A stretch of 64,000 bases of DNA from Rhynchopus euleeides (lineage: Eukaryota > Euglenozoa > Diplonemea > Diplonemida > Diplonemidae). The notes beneath the pieces are model-generated. The model was not told where the DNA came from and did not search any database. It saw nothing but the letters and a program-made list of their open reading frames with translations. The stretch covers positions 1,302,001-1,366,000 of the forward strand of contig OY723315.1 in assembly GCA_963210315.1 (NCBI GenBank), read 5' to 3'. This document shows, in pieces, positions 1 through 10,086 of the stretch. Positions within the stretch are counted from its first letter, which is position 1. Each line of letters begins with the position of its first letter. The translations under genes were made by a program, and so were the position numbers.

Positions 1-193
1 AGGTGTGGAAAATATCGGGGCAACCTCGCAGAGGTGTGGAAAGTATTGGGGCAACCTCGCAGAGATGTGGAAAATATCGGGGCAACCTCGCAGAGATGTG
101 GAAAATATCGGGGCAACCTCGTAGAGGTGTGGAAAATGTCGGGGCAACCTCGCAGAGGTGTGGAAAATGTCGGGGCAACCTCGTCGAGGTGTG
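1..193. repeat. 31-bp satellite array, block A
   Basis: Tandem copies of a 31-bp unit (core GGGGCAACCTCGCAGAG, then ATGTGGAAAATATC) run from the window edge to the assembly gap. Units differ at a few fixed positions: CGCAG/CGTAG/CGTCG, AGATG/AGGTG, and ATATC/ATGTC/GTATTG. About six units are visible and the array continues out of the window. Because 31 is not a multiple of three, every frame is read in turn and long meaningless ORFs result. Confidence 0.97.
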
Positions 194-393
194 NNNNNNN
201 NNNNNNNNNNNNNNNNNNNNNNNNNNNNNNNNNNNNNNNNNNNNNNNNNNNNNNNNNNNNNNNNNNNNNNNNNNNNNNNNNNNNNNNNNNNNNNNNNNNN
301 NNNNNNNNNNNNNNNNNNNNNNNNNNNNNNNNNNNNNNNNNNNNNNNNNNNNNNNNNNNNNNNNNNNNNNNNNNNNNNNNNNNNNNNNNNNNN
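194..393. other. assembly gap (200 N)
   Basis: Exactly 200 unknown bases, so the size is probably a placeholder. The gap hides the junction between satellite block A and the retroelement, including the 5' end of the OTU reading frame. Confidence 0.99.
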
Positions 394-2606
394 GGGTGGG
401 GGACTGTGCTTTTGATGCGTTGGCCACGCTGGGTGCCCGATCGGTGAAGCAATCCAGCGGGTGGCTGCGCCAAGAGGCAGTCCGCAGGGCGATGCGCGAC
501 CCGGACCTCCGGATGCGGGTGGAGGAGGGTCCGAACCAGTGGGCCGAGCAGATGATGCGCGCAGGGAGCGACGACGTGCGCACCTGGGCGGACTTCATCG
601 CCCTGGCGGCGGCTGCGCGCGTGACCAGATGCGTCGTCCTCGTGCTCATCGACAACCACCAGCCGATGCTTCTGTCCCCAGTAGGTGCGGGTGCAGTGGT
701 GGACGCCCACTGTCTGCGGAGGACGGGGGGGCAACATGGGCACTACGTGCCCCTAGTTATGCCGGAGCCCATGCGTCAGCACCTGGCGGGTCTTCCCCCG
801 AAGCCGATGGCAGCGGATGTCACGGGGTGCGATGGTGATAGTCCCATGCAGATGGTGCGTCAGGGGGGCTCGGCGGGCCAGGTGGAGGAGTGCGAGAAGT
901 GCCGCCGCCCGTTCGACCGCTCCGCGAGGCATCACGCGTGTGGCAGATGCTGGCGCAAAGTGTGCGCGTCATGCGCAGTGCGGGGTGAGCGGTGCCCAGG
1001 CTACATTGACCGGGTGGCGGTGGATGTCGACGCTCCAGACCCTGCGGAGCAACCCGCGGTCACTCCGGATCTGCGGGAGGTCCTGGAGTCCGCCCGGGCG
1101 CGCCCCCGCCGGCGGAAGCCCATCCCGAGCCGCATGCACGACACGCCGATGGGGCCCAGGCAGCCGAGTGCCCCGCACGACTCGTCGGGGGCTGCGCACC
1201 ATCCAACGCGGGTGAAGGAGGAAGTGGCGGAGGAGCCGGTCGCTCCCGGCCAGGACGTGGAGATGCACCAGGGCGGAGGCTCCCAAACCTCAAACACAGC
1301 CCCCTCTGGTGCGCCCTCCGCGACCCACGGCCACAGCGTGCCCCCGGCGGAGAGTGCCTCCCGGGCTGCCCCAGCCCCCATGCAGGGGCAGGCCCAACAT
1401 GCAGAGTGCCCGCCGTCGGGGTCGGGGGCCACAGAGAACCACCAGGGCGGAGGCTCCCAAACCTCAAACACAGCCCCCTCTGGTGTGCCCTCTGCGGCTC
1501 CGGTCACGGCGGCAGGCGCCCAGCCGTCTGGCCCCGCTCAGGCCGCGCGGCGCCGCCAGGGCGGAGGCTCCCACACCTTCAACACAGCCCCCTCTGGCAC
1601 CTCTGGCGGAACAGCCCCCGGTGGGGCTGGCGGGATCCAGGGGGTTGCTGCGACGATGATGCGCAACGCCGCGCAGGCCCGCCGGGACGGGCAGCGCCGC
1701 AGCCGGACGGCCGCGTCCTCGAGACGCCTGGAGGAGCTGCGTCAGGGTGACGCGGCGGGCCCCATGGAGTTCGACGACGACCCGGCGAACGTGTGGGAGC
1801 CCGAGGACGACCTCCAGGCCATCGACGCCTACGGGGACGACGAGACGCCCGCGGCGAACATCCCCGCTCTGCAGGAGCTTGCGGCGTCCCGTGTCTGGGC
1901 CGAGGGGGTGGTAGCGCGGGCCCGCGGCATGGCCCCCTGCGTCTCGATGGGAGGAGCCATCCCCCGCACCGTCGAGGCGTGGAGGCACTGCTTCCACCCC
2001 AGCTATGGCCTTTGCCCCCTCTCGCCCAGGGTGGCAGGTGACGTAGCGGCGGAGTGGCTGCAGGCGCGCATCCTGCAAGGGGGCGCGCAGGCCGAGCCCG
2101 GGAACCAGACGAGGGAGCCGGGGGTCAGCCTGCGCGTCTACATGCGCAAGCTGCAGACGGAGGTGGAGCGGGGCGAGTAGGCGGAGCAGCGTCCCCACCC
2201 CCACCACCCCCCACCCCCCCCCCCCCCCCCGGGACCTTCCCCCCCCCCCTTTCATAGATGTGTGCAGGTGGCCGTTGTGAATGGTTAGACAGGGGCTGCC
2301 CACCCCCTCCCCCGGGCTCTGCACAGCAGGTCTGGGTTAGAAACAACATAACCCCCCCCCCCCCCTTCCTCCCCTCCCTTCCTCCCCCCTCCCCTCCCCT
2401 CCCCTATTGATGTCCCCCCCCCCTCCCCCAGCGCTTTGCCGCTCGTGTGAGTACCGCCCTGACTGGGAGAAAGGGTAGGGCTGGTTGGGTTGGCGGAGTT
2501 GGGCGGATGGGCGAAACGGAAAAATCGACGAGGTCGCAGCGTCAGGGCGTTCTGGGCTGGCTGGTGGTGGTTGGGACAAGACCGACGAGATTAAAAAAAA
2601 AAAAAA
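394..2606 (+). mobile_element. non-LTR-type retroelement, copy 1 (3' part, poly-A tailed), inserted in the satellite
   Basis: The visible part holds the end of an ORF (396-2180), a C-rich 3' UTR and a 14-A tail at 2593-2606. After the tail the 31-bp satellite resumes at TATCGGGG. The 3' UTR (about 2203-2592) is almost identical, at a constant offset of 1860 bp, to 4071-4453, which marks a repeated element family. The poly-A tail and the lack of any terminal repeat point to target-primed insertion as in LINEs. No reverse transcriptase is visible, because the 5' part lies in the gap, so the clade cannot be named. Confidence 0.75.
396..2180 (+). CDS. OTU-like cysteine protease with Cys-rich finger, retroelement ORF (5' partial)
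   Basis: The reading frame is open from the gap to a TAG at 2178-2180, about 594 residues visible. Its first residues read VGDCAFDAL, the catalytic Asp-x-Cys block of OTU proteases. The matching histidine block is GQHGHYVPLV about 100 residues later. Next comes a FYVE/RING-like finger (CEKC...HHACGRC...CASC, about 905-1000) that could bind zinc. The middle is low complexity, with three copies of a coding repeat (QGGGSQTSNTAPSG) at about 1268, 1443 and 1557. The C-terminal 150 residues are acidic then basic, with no domain I recognise. OTU domains are known in ORFs of some non-LTR retrotransposons. The poly-A-tailed 3' UTR just downstream supports that over a host gene. OTU function is inferred from motifs only. 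Confidence 0.7.
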   Translation: MGDCAFDALATLGARSVKQSSGWLRQEAVRRAMRDPDLRMRVEEGPNQWAEQMMRAGSDDVRTWADFIALAAAARVTRCVVLVLIDNHQPMLLSPVGAGAVVDAHCLRRTGGQHGHYVPLVMPEPMRQHLAGLPPKPMAADVTGCDGDSPMQMVRQGGSAGQVEECEKCRRPFDRSARHHACGRCWRKVCASCAVRGERCPGYIDRVAVDVDAPDPAEQPAVTPDLREVLESARARPRRRKPIPSRMHDTPMGPRQPSAPHDSSGAAHHPTRVKEEVAEEPVAPGQDVEMHQGGGSQTSNTAPSGAPSATHGHSVPPAESASRAAPAPMQGQAQHAECPPSGSGATENHQGGGSQTSNTAPSGVPSAAPVTAAGAQPSGPAQAARRRQGGGSHTFNTAPSGTSGGTAPGGAGGIQGVAATMMRNAAQARRDGQRRSRTAASSRRLEELRQGDAAGPMEFDDDPANVWEPEDDLQAIDAYGDDETPAANIPALQELAASRVWAEGVVARARGMAPCVSMGGAIPRTVEAWRHCFHPSYGLCPLSPRVAGDVAAEWLQARILQGGAQAEPGNQTREPGVSLRVYMRKLQTEVERGE

Positions 2607-4070
2607 TATCGGGGCAACCTCGCAGAGATGTGGAAAATATCGGGGCAACCTCGCAGAGGTGTGGAAAATATTGGGGCAACCTCGCAGAGATGTGGAAAAT
2701 ATCGGGGCAACCTCGTCGAGGTGTGGAAAATATCGGGGCAACCTCGCAGAGGTGTGGAAAGTATTGGGGCAACCTCGCAGAGATGTGGAAAATATCGGGG
2801 CAACCTCGTAGAGGTGTGGAAAATGTCGGGGCAACCTCGCAGAGGTGTGGAAAATATCGGGGCAACCTCGCAGAGGTGTGGAAAGTATTGGGGCAACCTC
2901 GCAGAGATGTGGAAAATATCGGGGCAACCTCGCAGAGATGTGGAAAATATCGGGGCAACCTCGCAGAGATGTGGAAAATATCGGGGCAACCTCGTAGAGG
3001 TGTGGAAAATGTCGGGGCAACCTCGCAGAGGTGTGGAAAATGTCGGGGCAACCTCGTCGAGGTGTGGAAAATATCGGGGCAACCTCGCAGAGATGTGGAA
3101 AATATCGGGGCAACCTCGCAGAGGTGTGGAAAATATTGGGGCAACCTCGCAGAGATGTGGAAAATATCGGGGCAACCTCGTCGATGTGTGGAAAATATCG
3201 GGGCAACCTCGCAGAGGTGTGGAAAGTATTGGGGCAACCTCGCAGAGATGTGGAAAATATCGGGGCAACCTCGTAGAGGTGTGGAAAATGTCGGGGCAAC
3301 CTCGCAGAGATGTGGAAAATATCGGGGCAACCTCGTAGAGGTGTGGAAAATGTCGGGGCAACCTCGCAGAGGTGTGGAAAATATCGGGGCAACCTCGTCG
3401 AGGTGTGGAAAATATCGGGGCAACCTCGCAGAGGTGTGGAAAGTATTGGGGCAACCTCGCAGAGATGTGGAAAATATCGGGGCAACCTCGTAGAGGTGTG
3501 GAAAATGTCGGGGCAACCTCGCAGAGATGTGGAAAATATCGGGGCAACCTCGTAGAGGTGTGGAAAATATCGGGGCAACCTCGCAGAGGTGTGGAAAATA
3601 TTGGGGCAACCTCGCAGAGATGTGGAAAATATCGGGGCAACCTCGTAGAGGTGTGGAAAATGTCGGGGCAACCTCGCAGAGGTGTGGAAAATATCGGGGC
3701 AACCTCGCAGAGGTGTGGAAAATGTCGGGGCAACCTCGTAGAGGTGTGGAAAATATCGGGGCAACCTCGCAGAGATGTGGAAAATATCGGGGCAACCTCG
3801 TAGAGGTGTGGAAAATATCGGGGCAACCTCGCAGAGGTGTGGAAAATATTGGGGCAACCTCGCAGAGATGTGGAAAATATCGGGGCAACCTCGTAGAGGT
3901 GTGGAAAATGTCGGGGCAACCTCGCAGAGGTGTGGAAAATATCGGGGCAACCTCGCAGAGATGTGGAAAATATCGGGGCAACCTCGTAGAGGTGTGGAAA
4001 ATGTCGGGGCAACCTCGCAGAGGTGTGGAAAATATCGGGGCAACCTCGCAGAGGTGTGGAAAATATCGGG
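2607..4070. repeat. 31-bp satellite array, block B
   Basis: About 47 units of the same 31-bp repeat as block A, all head to tail. It starts directly at the poly-A tail of retroelement copy 1 and ends directly at the 18-C run that begins copy 2. Subtypes of the unit recur in mixed order. Confidence 0.97.
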
Positions 4071-4580
4071 CCCCCCCCCCCCCCCCCCGGGACCTTCCCC
4101 CCCCCCCTTTCATAGATGTGTGCAGGTGGCCGTTGTGAATGGTTAGACAGGGGCTGGCCACCCCCTCCCCCGGGCTCTGCACAGCAGGTCTGGGTTAGAA
4201 ACAACATAACCCCCCCCCCCCCCTTCCTCCCCTCCCTTCCTCCCCCCTCCCCTCCCCTCCCCTATTGATGTCCCCCCCCCCCCTCCCCCAGCGCTTTGCC
4301 GCTCGTGTGAGTACCGCCCTGACTGGGAGAAAGGGTAGGGCTGGTTGGGTTGGCGGAGTTGGGCGGATGGGCGAAACGGAAAAATCGACGAGGTCGCAGC
4401 GTCAGGGCGTTCTGGGCTGGCTGGTGGTGGTTGGGACAAGACCGACGAGATTAGAAGCGGCACTGGTAGACGGGTTTTGAGGCCCCCCGCCCCCAGGTTC
4501 CCCCTGCCCACCTGGACGGACCCAAGTGCCTCACACCGGATCTCTCCCCACCCGGTGGTCCACCTGACGGATACGCAAGA
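4071..4580 (+). mobile_element. retroelement copy 2, 5'-truncated 3' UTR fragment in the satellite
   Basis: Positions 4071-4453 match the 3' UTR of copy 1. The copy begins inside a run of 18 C, a likely stop for reverse transcription. It then runs on for a further 127 bp (4454-4580) that copy 1 lacks, ending GATACGCAAG before AAAATATTGGGG of the satellite. Satellite before the element ends in AAAATATCGGG and satellite after it begins AAAATATTGGG. That fits an 11-bp target duplication with one mismatch, although the satellite context makes this hard to prove. Copy 1 therefore looks terminated earlier than copy 2. Confidence 0.85.
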
Positions 4581-5790
4581 AAATATTGGGGCAACCTCGC
4601 AGAGATGTGGAAAATATCGGGGCAACCTCGTAGAGGTGTGGAAAATGTCGGGGCAACCTCGCAGAGGTGTGGAAAATATCGGGGCAACCTCGTCGAGGTG
4701 TGGAAAGTATTGGGGCAACCTCGCAGAGATGTGGAAAATATCGGGGCAACCTCGTAGAGGTGTGGAAAATGTCGGGGCAACCTCGCAGAGGTGTGGAAAA
4801 TATCGGGGCAACCTCGCAGAGGTGTGGAAAATGTCGGGGCAACCTCGTAGAGGTGTGGAAAATATCGGGGCAACCTCGCAGAGATGTGGAAAATATCGGG
4901 GCAACCTCGTAGAGGTGTGGAAAATGTCGGGGCAACCTCGCAGAGATGTGGAAAATATCGGGGCAACCTCGTAGAGGTGTGGAAAATATCGGGGCAACCT
5001 CGCAGAGGTGTGGAAAATATTGGGGCAACCTCGCAGAGATGTGGAAAATATCGGGGCAACCTCGCAGAGGTGTGGAAAATGTCGGGGCAACCTCGTAGAG
5101 GTGTGGAAAATATCGGGGCAACCTCGCAGAGATGTGGAAAATATCGGGGCAACCTCGTAGAGGTGTGGAAAATGTCGGGGCAACCTCGCAGAGGTGTGGA
5201 AAATATCGGGGCAACCTCGCAGAGGTGTGGAAAATGTCGGGGCAACCTCGTAGAGGTGTGGAAAATATCGGGGCAACCTCGCAGAGATGTGGAAAATATC
5301 GGGGCAACCTCGCAGAGGTGTGGAAAATATTGGGGCAACCTCGCAGAGATGTGGAAAATATCGGGGCAACCTCGTAGAGGTGTGGAAAATGTCGGGGCAA
5401 CCTCGCAGAGGTGTGGAAAATATCGGGGCAACCTCGTCGAGGTGTGGAAAGTATTGGGGCAACCTCGCAGAGATGTGGAAAATATCGGGGCAACCTCGTA
5501 GAGGTGTGGAAAATGTCGGGGCAACCTCGCAGAGGTGTGGAAAATATCGGGGCAACCTCGTCGAGGTGTGGAAAGTATTGGGGCAACCTCGCAGAGATGT
5601 GGAAAATATCGGGGCAACCTCGTAGAGGTGTGGAAAATGTCGGGGCAACCTCGCAGAGGTGTGGAAAATATCGGGGCAACCTCGCAGAGGTGTGGAAAAT
5701 GTCGGGGCAACCTCGTAGAGGTGTGGAAAATATCGGGGCAAATTCGCAGAGATGTGGAAAATATCGGGGCAACCTCGTAGAGGTGTGGAA
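4581..5790. repeat. 31-bp satellite array, block C
   Basis: About 39 units. Within it a four-unit, 124-bp pattern (containing the CGTCGAGG and AAAGTATTGG variants) is repeated in succession around 5287-5650, which suggests a young higher-order repeat. The array decays into unique sequence at about 5791. Confidence 0.96.
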
Positions 5791-6026
5791 AACAGCGCGT
5801 TGTGTGCGGGTTTGCGGGCAGAGGGCCGGTCAACCGGCGCGGCCACCGGTCTGCCGGTGAACGGTCAGATGGCCGGTCAACGGGTTACTTCCTGACCGGT
5901 CAACCGGCCGGTCGGTGTCCAAGTTACCCCACTACAGGCAGCACGGAGTCAAAGGAACGCACTGGGGCCCGAGACGTGAGGACCTCCTGCAAGCCCCCTC
6001 CAGGCGTGTGCATTCAGGATTTTTGG
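5791..6026. other. unique sequence rich in CCGGTCAAC motifs
   Basis: No gene seen. Between 5824 and 5916 the motif CCGGTCAAC and partial palindromes of it (ACCGGTC/GACCGGT) recur several times. This looks like a degenerate short repeat beside the satellite edge. Confidence 0.5.
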
Positions 6027-6142
6027 CGTCATTTACCGTCACTTAGTGTCACTTAACGTCACTTACAGTCACTTACCAACACTTACGGTCACTTACTAAC
6101 ACTTACGGTCACTTACCGTCACTTAGTGTCACTTAGCGTCAC
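6027..6142. repeat. 10-bp tandem repeat GTCACTTANN
   Basis: About eleven units of a 10-bp repeat, most reading GTCACTTA plus two variable bases (AC, CA, CC, CG, GT, GC), with some AACACTTACG variants. No coding potential; looks like a minisatellite. Confidence 0.85.
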
Positions 6143-6518
6143 AGGAGCTGACCTCATTTGGCCTAATAACTGGCTGCAATCGCGTGCACTGCCTCCCCGC
6201 TCCTCTGATGGACTCATGCCTCAGCACTGTCGGTTCGACCGAGGTCACCTGTGCCCTGATCTTGTGCAGCTCGGACATCGATGTCTTGCACCCCGGGCAC
6301 ACGCTCGTGTCCTATTGTCATGCAGAGCTGAGCACATGCATCAGATGCTCCACCGACACGCTGCGAGGCATGGATGTGCAAATGAGCGAGTGTGCTACGC
6401 TGATCCTTCCCAAAAATGCGTGGCTGGAGGGGGTGGTGGTGGTGGTGGTGGTACCAGAACAGGCGGTTATTTAAAAAAGGAGGCTTTGGGGGGGGGGGGG
6501 GGTGAAGGGCAGTGATAG

Positions 6519-6608
6519 TAAAAACCCGACCCCCAGAATAAAAACCGGAGTAAATAATAAAAACCCTAAAAACCCTAAAAACCCAATAAAACCCCGATAA
6601 AAACCCGC
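6519..6608. repeat. AATAAAAACCC-type repeat block 1 (telomere-like)
   Basis: Irregular tandem copies of TAAAAACCC, including AAAAACCCTAAAAACCC. The motif resembles the C-rich strand of TTTTAGGG-type telomeres but units vary in length and spacing. Confidence 0.6.
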
Positions 6609-7230
6609 CCCTACGCTAGTCGAGCGCTCCTTCGAGAGGTCTGCAGTGGGTGCGGTGGTGCCTGCTCGCGTCCGCGCGGCCCGCAGCTGCTTGTTGGGCT
6701 TGAGCCCAACGGTCCGCAGCAGGTTCTGGGTTTCAGAGGCGACCAACAAAGACCCAGGGCAAACACACTGCGCACCGGCTGGGGTTGAGCCGGAACCACC
6801 ACCTTCAAACAATCATCAGCATCCTCCTGCTGATGAACGTTGCGGAGGTGTGTCGGCCCTTAGCTCAGTAGAGTAGAGGGCACGCCGGGCCCTCATCGGA
6901 CAGACAGCATTGAGCATGGTGACGATGATCCCCAGAGCAGTTCATCGGGGGGGCTGGCAACCGTCCGTCATCGACTTCCTTGTGGACCCGGCCTGGCCTT
7001 CACAGGGGTGTCCATGGGGAGGGGGAGCAAACATCCACCCAGCCTGGGGGACCACGCGTGCGCTACACACGGAATGTGCAGCGGGCGGTCACGCATAACG
7101 AAGGGGTCAGGGGAGGTGGGCAGTTCCGTCGCAGGTTTGCTTCGAGCAAAAATGCGGCGGGGCAACCTCCCAGTACGGTGGTTCGGTCATTGAAAGGCCC
7201 CAGTGCCGTGAAGCTGCCTGTGACCAAGGA

Positions 7231-7317
7231 AACCCCAATAAAAACCCTGGGAATAAAAACCCGCGTAAACTAATAAAAACCCGGTTTAAACCCGAATTTA
7301 AACCCTCATAAAAACCC
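7231..7317. repeat. AATAAAAACCC-type repeat block 2 (telomere-like)
   Basis: A second block of the same degenerate motif (CAATAAAAACCC, GAATAAAAACCC, TAATAAAAACCC, CATAAAAACCC), 620 bp from block 1 and in the same orientation. The two blocks may mark the ends of one unrecognised repeat spanning about 6519-7317. Confidence 0.55.
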
Positions 7318-8334
7318 AGGTGCCATCACTGGTGAAGGGGGAGGGGCTGTGTATGTGTGCGCGCTGTGTGTTGTGCGGATTGTGCGGGTTTCATATCTTC
7401 GCCCCTCAACGTTGAAGCTTCGCCTCCCCACCCCCCCACACCCCCCCCTCCTTTTTTCGACTGACGTAAGCCCCCCCCACACCCTCAAATCCGTAGATGT
7501 GGATCTGCACCGGAGTCTTCTCTCGCAATGCCTGTGTACTTACTTGATAAGCTAACTCCTTGCACTGCAATGCAAGGACCCCCGTTCTTCTGAAGGGAAG
7601 CGGGCACAGCAAAGCAGGATCGGATTGCGTGGCCGGGTGGATTCCGGGCCTGTCCACCCTTCCTCCTTGCCCCCCCCCCCCCCCACCCCACCCCACCCCA
7701 CCCCCACCTGATTTTTGAGCAGTTTTGAACATGTTTGGCTGAGAACAGCATTTGTCTCAAACTCGCCTATCACCCCACCCCATCCCACTTCTCCATCCCG
7801 AGTTGAGGCGCAATAGGGGCACACTCCGCATTGAAACCACCACATCACCCAACCTCTGGCACACCACCACCCACCACCCCGCGCAGGGCAACGTTGGGGG
7901 AAGGGAGCGGGCGGGAGGAGGGCGGGTGGGACAACATCACCGGCGCCACAAGAACACACAAACAGACACTCATACATTCCCTCCCCCCCCACCCCCCACC
8001 CCCAGACCCAGCAACCCCAGCCGCCGCCACACCCCCTCCCCTACGGCAAATCCAAACAATTAGCTTAGCTCTGGGGGCCCTCCCCCCCGAGGGGAGGGGA
8101 GGGTGCGGCCTCAGCGGGGGGCAGGGCGGGAGGAGGAGGAGGAGGGGAGCAGAAGGGTGCAGCAGCGCCTTTGATAGGTCTCGAGGTTACCTCTCTCTCT
8201 CTCTCTCCCCGCTCCTCCTTTTCCCCCCCCCCGCAAGCCCTCCTCTCGAGCTCCCCCAGAGCACGCATTTCCTTCTCGCTCTTGAAAGCGGTTTAAAGGT
8301 GGCGACCGAGGTTGCCACTGCCGGAGGGTGGGAG

Positions 8335-9438
8335 ATGCCGATCTTCATGACAAGTGATGGGGACATGCACGAGATAGAACCACATCCTCAGTGGACCTGT
8401 GGGGATATCGTGCAGGAGCTAAGGAGGCTGGGTGTTGCCGATGCGCGATATCTTGTCTCCGACGGGCAGCAGCTGGAGGGAAGTGCTGTCGCGTCCTGCC
8501 TAGGCGAGGGCATCGTGATGGTGGTCGAGGAGATGCCCTCCATAAAGGGCGAGCTGGAGCGGGGTTCCGGGCTGCTGCACCGCGAGCCTCAGGAGGCGGT
8601 GCAGCAGGTGCTGCGGTCTGACGAGCAGTCGCGCGATATCAGCATATTTACGCGGTGGTTTCTCAGCCTGGGTGACAGCAAGTCGGTGACAGAGGCGTTT
8701 GATGAGGTTGTGCAGGACAGGGCGATACAGGTTCCCGATACATTCGGGCCTTACGAGGAGCTGCTGGAGGAGCAGCGGCCCATCCCGGAGGCGAAGCTGT
8801 CGCAGCTGACGTCGATGGGCTTCCCGCAGGATGTCGCGAAGCGTGCCCTGTGGCTGAAGGATCTTGACGTGCAGCGTGCGCTGAACACGCTGCTGGAGGG
8901 GCAGGCGTCGCGGCCTATCACGCGGGATCAGTTCACCATGATACAGCAACAAAATATCTCGCTGCTCAGGGCGTCGGATGCGGCAGCAGAGCTTGTCGCA
9001 GACGAAGGGATTGCCGCACGGCTTCCCGACGCCCGTGACCCGGAAAGCGCAAGAGCGTTGGTATGTCACGTGGTAGCAGGGTTGGGAGGGGTGTGCGTGC
9101 GGTGATACGTTTCGACAGCTTCTTCCGCAAAAAAAGAATGTTTGTTTTGTTCGATAAAACCCGCGTGCGGTTGAACGACACACCCATCCTCACAGTCCAT
9201 GCTTCTCGACCGCAACTTCCGCCCGATGGACACCTGGCGGGGGAACACTGTGTACAGCTGCCTCGAGGCTGCACTGAAGGCGTGCAACCCCGCCCCCCAG
9301 CCTGAGCTGCTGAGGGAGGCCCTTGCTGAGCTGTCGCAGCACCCCCAAGCCATTGTGGACTTCCTGGACGACCCCACGCTGCGACCCTTCTTCCACGCCC
9401 TCGTCATGCATGAGAGATCCCGTGGGCACAGGGAGTAA
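8335..9438 (+). CDS. UBL-UBA protein (ubiquilin/UBAC1-like layout), one intron
   Basis: Two exons, 8335-9060 and 9196-9438, encode 322 residues. The N-terminal 70 residues have a ubiquitin-like look (MPIFMTSDGDMHEIEP..., then a beta-rich end at EGIVMVVEEMP). A clear UBA domain follows at about residues 160-200 (LSQLTSMGFPQDVAKRALW...ALNTLLEG). The second exon encodes a helical tail (HPQAIVDFLDDPTLRPFF) that resembles STI1-type repeats. UBL plus UBA proteins shuttle ubiquitinated clients to the proteasome or act as ubiquitin-ligase cofactors, as ubiquilin and UBAC1/KPC2 do; which applies here is inference. The start was chosen because it begins the UBL; the frame upstream is low-complexity. 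Splicing keeps codon phase 0. Confidence 0.82.
9061..9195 (+). other. spliceosomal intron of the UBL-UBA gene
   Basis: 135 bp, donor TTG|GTATGTCA and acceptor CCTCACAG|TCC, phase 0. Without splicing the frame stops about 14 codons past the donor. Splicing opens an 81-codon exon that ends at 9438. Confidence 0.8.
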
Positions 9439-10086
9439 ACCCCAGGCGCAGGGCATGCCATTTGGGTGTGCCCTCTGTGTCTGCCTGCTCCGGTGCCTGC
9501 CCTCTCGCATGCCATAGGCCCTTTGCTCGATTGTTGTCGAAAAGCAACATTGTTGTTTTCCGCCACAGTCTGCTCGTCTCTTCATCAGGCTGGAGGGCGC
9601 AATGCCCAACATAAAGCTATTGTCTGTGAGTGTGTGGTGACCACGTTTTGTGCGGATCATTGCCCACCCTCTGTGAGTGTGTGTGGGTGTGTGGTGCAAC
9701 ATCCGTAGAAAGGAGAGAAGAGCCAAAGGGTATCCGTCGATCGCTTCGGGCCCTTGTGAGCACAACTCTCGACACAATGATATTCAACGGGAACAATGGG
9801 AAAGCCTTGGGGCGCAAGGGGGAGAGAGAGAGCCGTACCTTTCCCACGCGGCTGCGCCTGTGAGGTTGTAATCCCGGGCAGCAGGCACACAATGCAGGCT
9901 ATACAGCAGGCCATCCCCGACTGACGAACGAAGTGTACCGTAGAGGGCAGGGACACACACCACACACACAGTGCAGAACCTACCCAGCACCCCTGGCAGG
10001 CCACAGTCACAGCCAGTGGTCCCGCTGTGTATCGTTCTGCTTTTCACATACACATACGCCACATGTCTACCCTCTTTTATTTGCGC
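9439..10086. other. gene-free stretch after the UBL-UBA gene
   Basis: No gene seen. Contains TG/AC-rich microsatellite pieces (about 9676-9694, 9953-9970) and ends at the TA that begins MITE-1 copy A. Confidence 0.5.

Larger units (their letters stand above)
6143..8334. other. gene-free stretch with telomere-like motifs and homopolymers
   Basis: No convincing gene. It contains a GGT microsatellite (about 6429-6452), two blocks of AATAAAAACCC-type repeats (listed separately), long C and G runs (for example about 7671-7684), and a CT microsatellite near 8190-8210 just before the UBL/UBA gene. Short open frames here are low-complexity translations of C-rich DNA. Confidence 0.5.

Noticed and set aside
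1-5790. A CRISPR array, because of regular 31-bp repeats
   Set aside because: Repeats are directly contiguous with no spacers, and the DNA is eukaryotic.
2337-5846. Very long overlapping ORFs on both strands with repeats such as RLPRYFPHLCEVAPIF or GQPRRGVENIGATSQ
   Set aside because: They are translations of the 31-bp satellite; a unit not divisible by three gives the same 31-residue repeat in every frame.
6855-6900. A tRNA gene (TTAGCTCAGTAGAGTAGAG resembles an A box)
   Set aside because: No B box, acceptor stem or anticodon arm could be formed around it.
7831-8334. An N-terminal extension of the UBL-UBA protein to 7831
   Set aside because: The extra 168 residues are Pro/His/Thr low-complexity; the UBL begins cleanly at 8335.
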